Positions 1 through 7,200 of a DNA stretch of 10,352 nucleotides are shown in pieces. Each line of letters opens with the position of its first letter. Position 1 is the first letter of the stretch. The notes under the pieces are model-generated. The model was not told the DNA's origin. It ran no database searches and saw only the letters and a list, made by a program, of their open reading frames with translations. Made by a program: the position numbers and the translations under genes. Origin of the DNA: an uncultured Eubacteriales bacterium (GTDB lineage Bacteria; Bacillota; Clostridia; Oscillospirales; Acutalibacteraceae); NCBI GenBank assembly GCA_910580045.1, contig CAJTXF010000012.1:48164-58515 (forward strand), read 5' to 3'.

Positions 1-17
1 CCTGGCCGCTTTTACGC

Positions 18-1295
18 TTACTCTACACCCGCCACGTTTACATTGGGTATCCGTACCCCATAGGGCCCGGTATAGTGGGCGGCCTCATAGCGCTCCTCAC
101 AGAACCGCAGGCTGCCCTGGGACTCCAGCAGGCTGCCGTTGATGGAGCCGCCGGTGACCGGAATGGCCCTGCCGTCCTCAATCAGATAGGCCAGCCGGAT
201 TTCCCCGCCGAAGTGGCCGCTCATAGAGTCCATCTGGAAGTCAGAGAAGGCGACAGCCCACAGGCAGGGCCCGGCCTTCAGCTCTTCAAAGGGCACGCCG
301 CTGTTCAGGCAGCGGAGCTTCTGGTACAGGCCCGTGGGCTTTATGTCCAGATACCGGCAGAACCGGTTATTGCCGTGGATGGCTTTCAGCTCCCCGGCCC
401 GGAGCAGGGGCAAATCCTCCATAGGGATGCCCTCCTCGCTGTAGGGCTGGGTGGCGCACAAATCCAAATCCAGCTTTGCCCCGGAGATTTCCTCCCCCTG
501 AACCTGCTCCCCCACCTGCCAGGTGGAGTACTTGGGGTAAATCATCTGGGCAGCAGCCCTGTCTTGGTAATAGGACAGCACAGTGGCCGCCGCCTCTGCG
601 CTGAGCACCACATCATACTGGCCGGACTTGAGAATCCGCTGGGCCCGGGACCTGTCCCGGACAAAGGTCAGGGCCTCGGCCACCTTTTTGGTAAGGGCGG
701 CAGTGTCCAGGGTGTCATAGGAATAGGTGTTGTGGATTTCCACGTCCTCCGGCTCTTGGCACTGGACCACAAACTCCCCCTCTGCCTTTGCGTCCGTATA
801 GGCCGCGTCCGTGCCCTCTGAGGAGAGGATGCGGGTGCGGCTGCGGGTGACGAAAATCTCGGCGGAGTTGAGGAACGCGTCCTCCCTGGTATCTGCCGCG
901 AACAGGGCCTGGGCGATTTGGGCGGCGCTCTCCGCCAAAGGGGCCTGGCAGAGCTGCCCGGTTTTCTCCTTGACAGGGGCCTGCACCGGGTCGGGCAAAG
1001 CATAGAAGGGGTTTGCCGCGAACTGGGCCGCGTAATAGGCCCCGTTCAGCTCCTCCCGTAGCCGGGCGTCGTCCATAGACTCCAGCAGGGTCACGGTGGT
1101 AAAGCCCCGCAGGGTCTGGCCATCCGCCTCCACGTCCCGGAACACCGCTGCCTGGAACTTGCGCACATCCTTTATCCGCCGGGTGTCCAGCTGTTTTTTC
1201 ACAAAGAACAGCTCTGCCGACTCCACCGTGCTGTCAGTTATGCGCCACAGGCTGATGCCGCAGTCCCTGAGGGCGCTTTTGATTCTTTCAATCAT
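18..1295 (-). CDS. pmbA: TldE/PmbA-family protein, non-catalytic partner subunit of TldD
   Basis: A 425-residue protein of the TldD/PmbA (modulator of DNA gyrase, U62) family. In characterised systems TldE (PmbA) forms a cytoplasmic heterodimer with TldD that degrades or trims unfolded peptides, for example microcin B17 maturation and CcdA turnover in E. coli. The HExxxH zinc motif of TldD is absent; the equivalent stretch reads VVLSAEAAATVLSYY (about residues 229-243), as expected for the TldE half. The C-terminal part (about 353-425) has the glycine-rich DFQMDSMSGHFGGEIR and GGSINGSLLE segments that match the family's C-terminal beta domain. It is slightly shorter than E. coli PmbA (450 aa). 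No signal peptide or membrane segment is seen. The start is set by AAGGAGGT at 1302-1309, six bases before ATG. That site overlaps the stop codon of the upstream tldD, which implies translational coupling. The family call is firm; the physiological substrate is unknown. Confidence 0.88.
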   Translation of the reverse strand: MIERIKSALRDCGISLWRITDSTVESAELFFVKKQLDTRRIKDVRKFQAAVFRDVEADGQTLRGFTTVTLLESMDDARLREELNGAYYAAQFAANPFYALPDPVQAPVKEKTGQLCQAPLAESAAQIAQALFAADTREDAFLNSAEIFVTRSRTRILSSEGTDAAYTDAKAEGEFVVQCQEPEDVEIHNTYSYDTLDTAALTKKVAEALTFVRDRSRAQRILKSGQYDVVLSAEAAATVLSYYQDRAAAQMIYPKYSTWQVGEQVQGEEISGAKLDLDLCATQPYSEEGIPMEDLPLLRAGELKAIHGNNRFCRYLDIKPTGLYQKLRCLNSGVPFEELKAGPCLWAVAFSDFQMDSMSGHFGGEIRLAYLIEDGRAIPVTGGSINGSLLESQGSLRFCEERYEAAHYTGPYGVRIPNVNVAGVE

Positions 1296-1301
1296 CCTGA
1301 T

Positions 1302-1309
1302 ACCTCCTT
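1302..1309 (-). promoter_or_regulatory. Ribosome binding site of tldE overlapping the tldD stop codon
   Basis: On the minus strand the sequence reads TAAGGAGGT. The TAA stop of tldD (1310-1308) shares two bases with a full AAGGAGGT Shine-Dalgarno site, six bases before the tldE ATG at 1295. A ribosome ending on tldD therefore sits on the tldE initiation region. I infer coupled, near-stoichiometric synthesis of the two subunits. Confidence 0.8.
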
Positions 1310-2720
1310 AACCCAGCCGGATGCGGGCTTTCATACAGGGCCCGCCGTCCGAGACCTTGAGCCATTCCTTATAGCCCTTGCCGCAGAAGCCCGAGCCGGA
1401 CAGCGTCTGCTCCCGGCCCATCATGCTGACAGATTTGAGCAAATCCGGCACATAGCCTGTGAGCACAATGGGGGAGAAAATCTTCCCGGTGAGCCTGCCG
1501 TCCTTAATCTCCCTGGCCACGGACACCATGCACTGGATGCCCCAGTTTTTGGGGTCCTCCATGCCGGAGCTGGGCTGTTCCAGCAAAAAGCCGTAGTCTA
1601 TGGAGGCAATCATCTCCTCCTTGGTGTGAGAGCCAGCGTCAAAATAGGTGTTGGTCATGCGGGCGTAGGCCTTGCGCTCATAGCTCTCCCGGCGGCCGTT
1701 GCCTGTGGGCTTAACCCCCAGCCGGGCGGCGCTGAGGGCGTCGCACATGCCGGTTTTCAGCACGCCCTTGTCGATGATGACGGTGTCCCCGGTCAGAGTT
1801 CCCTCGTCGTCAAAGAACATGGTGGCGGCCTGCTGCACGGCGCTTCCGTCGTGCATGGTGACCAGTTCGCTGGCCACGTACTTGTCAATATAGCTTCTGC
1901 CCAGGGCCCGGTCCTTAACGAACATATCCATCTCCACCCCGTGGCCAAAGGCCTCGTGGACGATCATGCCCGTCACGTCCGAATCGCAGACGCAGTCATA
2001 CTCGCCGGGGGTGATGGGCTGGCTGTCCAGAAGCTCCACCGCCTTTTTGACCGCCTCCGGAATCCTGTCCTCCACCGCGTCCAGCACCTCGGCCCCGCCC
2101 AGGACGGAGAATGGCTCATAGGTGATTTTCAGCTCCTGACCCCGGGAACACAGCACCATCAGGGCGCAGGTGGTCCACATAAGGCTCTGGTCCAGGTCGC
2201 GGTTTTCGCTGAGGAAGAGCTTGCGGCAGCAGCGGTAGTTCATGCCCAGCTGCACGTCCAGAATGCGCCCGTCCAAAGCCAGGGCCTTTTCCCGCAGGGC
2301 CCGAAGCCTGTTGATAATGGCCTCGTCCCCCAGGTCTCGGGGGTCTGACTGGAAGCCGGTGGATTTGCGGAGAACGGCAGGCTCGTCCGCCGGGACGGGC
2401 GTGGGCAGAGGGGAGAACCCGGCAAGGGCGGCGCTTTGCGCCTTGAGGCCCTCCGCCAGCCGGGCCGCGATATCCTCCGTCATGCTCTCGTCAAAGCGGT
2501 TGAACGAGTACTCCCCGCAGCCTGTGCCGTCAAACACCCGAACCACAAAGCCTGTGCCGCCCCTAAGGCCGCTGGCGTCGATATTCACCCCCGCCCGGCT
2601 CACGCTCCACCGGCGGGCAGCATCCTCCACTGCCAGCACAGAGGCGTAGGGATACACCTGCCGCAGCCGGGCAATCAGGCGGCCCAGGGCAGGCTTCACG
2701 CTGTCTAAACTAGAAAACAC
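1308..2720 (-). CDS. tldD: TldD-family zinc metalloprotease, catalytic subunit
   Basis: A 470-residue TldD homologue (E. coli TldD is 481 aa), the catalytic half of the TldD/TldE peptidase. The HExxxH motif is HEAFGHGVEMD (H255, E256, H260 counting from the GTG start). The third zinc ligand seen in E. coli TldD (C454) has a counterpart in GSGFCGKGYK near the C terminus (Cys446), so the metal site looks intact. The N-terminal domain (about 1-190) is the family's alpha/beta oligomerisation part. Other family-like segments are TGDTVIIDKGVLKTG and NGRRESYERKAYARMTNTYF. I chose the GTG at 2720 over the in-frame ATG at 2738. A perfect AAGGAGGT sits 7 bases before the GTG, and that same sequence lies immediately after the ATG, which itself has no ribosome site and lies close to the predicted transcript start. 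No signal peptide is seen, so the protein is presumably cytoplasmic. It is first gene of a two-gene operon with tldE. No RiPP precursor or toxin-antitoxin substrate is visible nearby. Confidence 0.9.
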   Translation of the reverse strand: MFSSLDSVKPALGRLIARLRQVYPYASVLAVEDAARRWSVSRAGVNIDASGLRGGTGFVVRVFDGTGCGEYSFNRFDESMTEDIAARLAEGLKAQSAALAGFSPLPTPVPADEPAVLRKSTGFQSDPRDLGDEAIINRLRALREKALALDGRILDVQLGMNYRCCRKLFLSENRDLDQSLMWTTCALMVLCSRGQELKITYEPFSVLGGAEVLDAVEDRIPEAVKKAVELLDSQPITPGEYDCVCDSDVTGMIVHEAFGHGVEMDMFVKDRALGRSYIDKYVASELVTMHDGSAVQQAATMFFDDEGTLTGDTVIIDKGVLKTGMCDALSAARLGVKPTGNGRRESYERKAYARMTNTYFDAGSHTKEEMIASIDYGFLLEQPSSGMEDPKNWGIQCMVSVAREIKDGRLTGKIFSPIVLTGYVPDLLKSVSMMGREQTLSGSGFCGKGYKEWLKVSDGGPCMKARIRLG

Positions 2721-2727
2721 GGAAAAG

Positions 2728-2735
2728 ACCTCCTT
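2728..2735 (-). promoter_or_regulatory. Ribosome binding site deciding the tldD start
   Basis: Minus strand AAGGAGGT, a full-length Shine-Dalgarno match, followed by 7 bases and then GTG at 2720. It lies directly after the in-frame ATG at 2738, so that ATG would place the site inside the coding sequence. This favours the GTG start. Confidence 0.75.
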
Positions 2736-2752
2736 CATACAAGAATAAGTCC

Positions 2753-2781
2753 AGTATACACCCGCTGGCCTCCGGTGTCAA
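2753..2781 (-). promoter_or_regulatory. Predicted sigma-A promoter of tldD-tldE
   Basis: On the minus strand the -35 box is TTGACA (2781-2776) and the -10 box is TATACT (2758-2753), with a 17-bp spacer. That is a perfect -35 and a one-mismatch -10 at ideal spacing. Transcription is expected to begin near 2746, giving a leader of about 26 nt before the GTG start at 2720. This is seen in sequence only; the start site is inferred. Confidence 0.8.
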
Positions 2782-2786
2782 GGAAA

Positions 2787-2802
2787 GGGCCGCTTTTGGC
2801 CC
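2787..2802. repeat. GC-rich inverted repeat between divergent -35 boxes
   Basis: GGGCC (2787-2791) and GGCCC (2798-2802) are reverse complements separated by 6 bases (GCTTTT). The element sits between the two divergent -35 boxes, where a dimeric regulator could touch both promoters. It overlaps the first TGGCCCAAATGGG copy. It could equally be chance in GC-rich DNA. Confidence 0.3.
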
Positions 2803-2834
2803 AAATGGGGCATTGACACTTCTGGCCCAATGGG
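2797..2834. promoter_or_regulatory. Direct repeat TGGCCCAA(A)TGGG, candidate operator
   Basis: TGGCCCAAATGGG at 2797-2809 recurs as TGGCCCAATGGG at 2823-2834, with starts 26 bp apart. Each copy contains a small palindrome, CCCA-(A/AA)-TGGG. The first copy lies between the divergent -35 boxes; the second fills most of the spacer of the pyrB promoter, so a bound protein would block RNA polymerase. No regulator is encoded in the window. The repeat is directly visible; the operator role is inference. Confidence 0.4.
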
Positions 2835-2841
2835 ATATAAT
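2813..2841 (+). promoter_or_regulatory. Predicted consensus sigma-A promoter of pyrB operon
   Basis: TTGACA (2813-2818) and TATAAT (2836-2841) are both exact consensus hexamers with a 17-bp spacer. The expected transcript start is near 2848, leaving a leader of about 40 nt before pyrB. Such a promoter should be strong unless repressed. Because it covers the in-frame ATG at 2830, that codon cannot be in the mRNA and pyrB must start further down. Confidence 0.85.
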
Positions 2842-2847
2842 AAAAAG

Positions 2848-2871
2848 CTGAACATTTTCAGTAAAATTTTT
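2848..2871 (+). promoter_or_regulatory. Short stem-loop plus T-tract at the 5' end of the pyrB leader
   Basis: CTGAA (2848-2852), loop CATT, then TTCAG (2857-2861) form a 5-bp stem at the predicted 5' end of the mRNA. It is followed by TAAAATTTTT ending at 2871. The stem is weak for a terminator. It may protect the 5' end of the mRNA, be a minimal early-termination element, or have no function. The hairpin is visible; any role is speculative. Confidence 0.3.
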
Positions 2872-2889
2872 CCGAGAGGCGGCGGTATC

Positions 2890-3828
2890 ATGCGGCATTT
2901 GATTGACCCTTTAGACTTTACGGTTTCCGAGACAGAACGGCTGCTGGGCCTGGCCCAGCAGATTATGGACAGGCCCGGCGACTTTGCCCGGCGCTGCGAG
3001 GGCCGCATTCTGGCCACTTTGTTCTTTGAGCCCAGTACCCGCACCCGGCTCAGCTTTGAGTCCGCCATGCTCCGTCTGGGCGGCCAGGTGCTGGGCTTTT
3101 CCTCTGCCCAAAGCAGCTCTGCCTCTAAGGGCGAGAGCGTGGCAGACACCATCCGCATGATTTCCGGCTATGCGGACATTGCCGCCATGCGCCATTTTAA
3201 GGAGGGCGCGCCCCTGGTGGCCTCCCGTTACGCGAAGATACCTGTTATCAACGCGGGCGACGGGGGCCACCAGCACCCCACCCAGACCCTGACGGATTTA
3301 TTCATGATTCGCCGCAGCCGGGGGAAGGCGGGGGGCCTGACCATCGGCCTGTGCGGGGACTTGAAGTTCGGCCGCACGGTTCACTCCCTGATTAAGTCCC
3401 TGGTCCGTTACCCAAACATGCGCTTTGTGCTCATCTCCCCTGAGGAGCTGCGAGCCCCCGGGTATATCCTGAAAGAGGTGCTGGCCCCCTCCGGCCATCC
3501 CTATACAGAGGTCCTCCGCATGGAGGAGGTCATGCCCCAGCTGGACGTGCTGTATATGACCCGGGTCCAGCGGGAGCGGTTCTTTAATGAGGAGGACTAT
3601 GTCCGGCTGAAGGATTCCTACATCCTCACCCCGGAGAAGCTTCGCGCCGCCAAGCAGGACTTGGCCATTCTCCACCCCCTGCCCCGGGTGAACGAGATAC
3701 ATAAGGCAGTGGACGAGGACCCCCGGGCCCTGTACTTTGAGCAGGCCAGGGGCGGTGTGTTTGTGCGCATGGCGCTGATTCTGGCCCTTCTGGGCCTGGA
3801 GCCGGATATTCTGAGAGAGGAGAACTAA
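2890..3828 (+). CDS. pyrB: Aspartate carbamoyltransferase catalytic chain
   Basis: A 312-residue aspartate transcarbamoylase catalytic subunit (EC 2.1.3.2). It joins carbamoyl phosphate and L-aspartate to N-carbamoyl-aspartate, the first committed step of de novo pyrimidine synthesis, in the cytoplasm. The carbamoyl-phosphate loop FEPSTRTR is at 46-53, the mobile-loop lysine in SASKGES is K80, HPTQTLTDLF starts at 129, and HPLPRVNEI at 262-270 closes the aspartate domain. The length equals that of E. coli PyrB (about 311 aa). The start at 2890 is chosen over the in-frame ATG at 2830 because the latter lies inside the promoter spacer, and the protein from 2890 begins as the family does (MRHLIDPLDFT). 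A GAGAGGCGG purine stretch at 2874-2882 is the likely ribosome site. It is followed 3 bp later by pyrI, which points to the allosteric dodecamer form of the enzyme. All active-site motifs appear intact. Confidence 0.97.
   Translation: MRHLIDPLDFTVSETERLLGLAQQIMDRPGDFARRCEGRILATLFFEPSTRTRLSFESAMLRLGGQVLGFSSAQSSSASKGESVADTIRMISGYADIAAMRHFKEGAPLVASRYAKIPVINAGDGGHQHPTQTLTDLFMIRRSRGKAGGLTIGLCGDLKFGRTVHSLIKSLVRYPNMRFVLISPEELRAPGYILKEVLAPSGHPYTEVLRMEEVMPQLDVLYMTRVQRERFFNEEDYVRLKDSYILTPEKLRAAKQDLAILHPLPRVNEIHKAVDEDPRALYFEQARGGVFVRMALILALLGLEPDILREEN
3813..3822 (+). promoter_or_regulatory. Ribosome binding site of pyrI inside the pyrB 3' end
   Basis: GAGAGAGGAG lies within the last codons of pyrB, 9 bases before the pyrI ATG at 3832. 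The site being embedded in pyrB, with only a 3-bp gap between genes, suggests coupled translation of the catalytic and regulatory chains. Confidence 0.55.
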
Positions 3829-3831
3829 GCT

Positions 3832-4263
3832 ATGCTGAACATAGACAGTATTGAAAACGGCATTGTCATTGACCACATCACCGCTGGCCGGGGGATGCGG
3901 GTCTATGAGCTGCTGGAGCTGCACAAGCTGGACACCTGTGTGGCCATTATCCGCAATGCCAGGAGCAGCAAGTTCGGGAAAAAGGATATTATCAAAATTG
4001 AGGGCGTGATGGACATTGATTTGGATGTGCTGGGCTTTATCGATGACCACGCCACGGTCTGCGTGATCCGGGACGGGCAGCTGGCGGAGAAGAAGCGGCC
4101 CAAGCTCCCCCGCCGCCTGGTGAATATTGTCAAGTGCAGGAACCCCCGCTGCGTCACCAGCGCGGAGGACGTGGAGCAGGAGTTTTACCTCTGCGACGAG
4201 GAGAACCACCGCTACCGGTGCCGGTACTGCGAGCAGCTGCTGGACGGCAGCAGCCGCGGCTGA
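3832..4263 (+). CDS. pyrI: Aspartate carbamoyltransferase regulatory chain
   Basis: A 143-residue PyrI, the non-catalytic chain that binds nucleotides and links catalytic trimers into the allosteric aspartate transcarbamoylase. The N-terminal effector domain (about 1-95) keeps IDHI (D14, H15), GKKDIIKIEG (K51, K55) and EKKRPKLP (K87/K88), which correspond to the E. coli effector-site region (D19, H20, K60, K94). The C-terminal zinc domain has CRNPRC (C102, C107) and CRYC (C130, C133), the four structural zinc ligands that hold the contact with PyrB. One extra cysteine, C121, lies between the pairs. It is slightly shorter than E. coli PyrI (153 aa), mainly at the ends. The intact effector and zinc residues suggest feedback control by nucleotides. 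The conclusion that it is allosteric is from family knowledge. Confidence 0.96.
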   Translation: MLNIDSIENGIVIDHITAGRGMRVYELLELHKLDTCVAIIRNARSSKFGKKDIIKIEGVMDIDLDVLGFIDDHATVCVIRDGQLAEKKRPKLPRRLVNIVKCRNPRCVTSAEDVEQEFYLCDEENHRYRCRYCEQLLDGSSRG

Positions 4264-4288
4264 TTATCACAGCAAAGGATGATGCCCC

Positions 4289-7200
4289 ATGCAATGGACT
4301 GAAAGCCAGCTTGACGCGGTCAACTCCCTGGACGGCACTGTTTTGGTGGCCGCCGCGGCAGGCTCTGGCAAAACCGCTGTTTTGGTCCAGCGGGCCATGC
4401 AGCGCCTGAGCGATTCCCAGCACCCCACAGATGCCAACCGGCTGCTGATTGTCACTTTTACCAAAGCCGCTGCCGCTGAGATGCGGGCCCGGCTGGAGCA
4501 GCGCCTGTTCCAGCTGCTCCGGGAGGAGCCGGGGAACAGGCGGCTCCGGCGGCAGAGCGTGCTGCTCCACCAGGCCCAGATTGGCACAGTGGACAGCTTC
4601 TGCGCGGACATGGTGCGGGAGTTTTTCCACCTGCTGGGCCTGACCCCGGACTTCAAAATCCTCTCAGACAAGCAGGAGGAAGAGCTGATGTCCCTGGCCC
4701 TGGATGAGGTGATGGGAGAGGCCTTTGAGGCCGGGAAGATGGAGGAGCTGGCTGACGCCTTTGCCAGCGAGCGGAACGATGCCCGCCTGATGGGCATGGC
4801 GCTCACCCTCTACCGCTTTATGCAGAGCCACCCCTTCCCGGAGAAGTGGCTGGAGGAAAAGCTGGAGATGTACCTGGCCGGGGACCCATCCCCCTGGGAG
4901 CAGGTCATCCTCTCCTACGCGGCCGGGGCCGGGGAGTACTGCGGGGCCCTGCTCTCCAATGCCCTGACCCTGGCCCAGGAGGATTCCCTCCTGTACGACG
5001 CCTTTGCCCCAGCCCTCTCCGCGGACCGGGAGGCCTGCCTGGCCCTGGCTCAGGCGGCCCGGGCCGGGGACTGGGAGGCTGCCGCGGCTGCGCGGAACAG
5101 CTTTTCCCCCAAGCGGCGGGGGGCCCTGCGGGGCTTTGACAAGGAGGATGCCCTGCTCCTGCGGCTGGAGGCCTGCCGGGAGGAGGTGAAGAAGACCATG
5201 AAGGGCCTGAAAACATGTCTGTCCGGGGGCGGCACCCGGGCAGAGCTGGCTGCCGCGGCCCCTCTGCTCCAGAGCCTGGGGGAGCTGACGCTCAGCTTTT
5301 CCCGGCGGTACCAGGAGAAAAAGCGTGAGCGGGGCTTTTTGGACTACAACGATTTGGAGCACTGCGCTGTTCAGCTGTTCTGCGGGGAGGACGGCCAGCC
5401 CACCCCTGCCGCCAGGGAGGTGGCGGCCCGGTTCGACGAGATTATGATTGATGAGTACCAGGACATCAACGAGGTCCAGGACGCCATCTTCCGGGCCGTG
5501 TCCCGGCAGGGGGAGAACCTGTTCATGGTGGGCGACGTGAAGCAGAGCATCTACGGCTTCCGCCGGGCCATGCCTGAGCTGTTCCTCCGCTGCCGCAGGG
5601 CCTTTGGCAGGTATGAGCGGGAGCAGCCCCAGCACCCGGCCTGCATTGTGCTGGACAGGAACTTCCGCTCCCGCCGGGAGGTGACGGACGGGGTGAACTT
5701 TGTGTTCTCCCAGCTGATGAGCCGGGAGGCCGGGGACATTGACTATACCGGGGAGGAGCGGCTGGTCTGCGGGGCGGACTACCCGGAAAAGGCCGGGTGC
5801 GAGACTGAGGCTGTGTTCCTCTCCCGGGGGGATATCCCCGCCGAGAGCGCGGAGGCCGGGTACATTGCCCGGCGAATCCAGGCCCTGCTGGACGAAGGCT
5901 TCACCATCACCGAAAACGGGGCAGAGCGCCCGGCCCATTACGGGGACTTCTGCGTTCTTCTCCGCAGTGCCAACAAGCACGCCCATGTATACGCCGGCGA
6001 GCTGAAGCGCAGGGGCATCCCGGCCCGGGCCACAGTAAGCGGGGGCTTCTTCCACCTGGCGGAAATCCAGACCATGCTCTCCCTTTTGCGGGTGATTGAC
6101 AACCCCAACCAGGACATCCCCCTGCTGGCAGTGCTTATGAGCCCCCTCTGGGGCTTTTCGGCGGACGATGCCGCCCGGCTCAGGTCCCAGGATAAGGAGG
6201 TGTCTGTCTACATCTCCCTGCTGCGGGCGGGGGAGACGGATTCCCGCTGCGCCGGGGTGCTGGAGGAGCTGCGGCGGTTGCGGGACCTGTCCGCCACCAT
6301 GCCTGCGGACGCCTTCCTCACCATGCTCTATGGCCGCACTGGGTATACGGACATGGTCCAGGTCATGGAGGACGGCCCCGCCCGGCTGGAAAACCTGCGG
6401 CTTTTGCGGCGGTACGCCCAGGAGTATGAGAGCTCCGGATACCACGGGCTCTCTGGGTTCGTGCGCTTTCTGGACAGGCTGCGGGACAGCGGCACAGACA
6501 TGCAGGCAGCCCAGGTTCAGCCCGCTGGGCCGGAGGCTGTAAGTATTATGAGCATCCATAAATCCAAGGGCCTGCAGTTCCCGGTGTGCATTGTGGCTGG
6601 GTGCGGCAGGCAGTTTGTGGGGGATAAGGCCCAGGACGTGCTTCTCCACCCAGAGCTGGGCCTGGGGGTCAAGCTGCGGATGTACGGCGCCCCGGCCCGG
6701 GCCACCACCACCCCCCGGGAGGCCATTGCCCTGGAGACCGCCCGGTCCGCTGCGGCGGAAGAGCTGCGGGTGCTGTACGTGGCCATGACCCGGGCCAAGG
6801 AGAAGCTGATTCTGGTCACCTCTCAGCGGGACATGGACGCTGCCCTGGACAAGGCGGCGTTAGAGCTTACCGGTGACAAGCCCGCACCCTTTACAGTGCG
6901 CAGGGCCAAAAGCGCCGGGGACTGGCTGCTCTCCTGCGCCCTGCGCCACCCCAGCGGGGGGAAGCTCCGCCAAAGGGCTGGCCTGGCAGAGGCCTATACC
7001 AGCGCCCCGGAGACCTGCCCCTGGGTGATTTCCCTCCTGGACTGCCAGCCTGAGGAGGCCCTGGCAGAGACAGCCCAGGAGGAGCCCGCCCAGCCGGATA
7101 TGGAGCTGCTGGCAGCCCTGCAGGCCCAGGCGGCCTTTGTCTACCCCTATGAGGACAGCCTGGACATCCGGGCCAAGGAATCCGCCTCTAAGCTGGCGGC

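Noticed and set aside
75..2708. Plus-strand open frames at 75-821, 1626-2348 and 2436-2708
   Set aside because: All are mirror frames of tldE and tldD with biased composition and no recognisable family.
2830..2889. 20-residue N-terminal extension of pyrB
   Set aside because: The ATG at 2830 lies between the -35 and -10 boxes of a consensus promoter and so upstream of the expected transcript start. The family N terminus begins at 2890.
3298..4209. 303-codon open frame antisense to pyrB-pyrI
   Set aside because: It covers two unmistakable plus-strand genes across their junction and has no plausible domain.
4664..6649. 661-codon open frame antisense to addA
   Set aside because: It overlaps the conserved helicase region of addA. 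Its product is rich in Pro, Gly, Leu and His with no recognisable motif, typical of a shadow frame.
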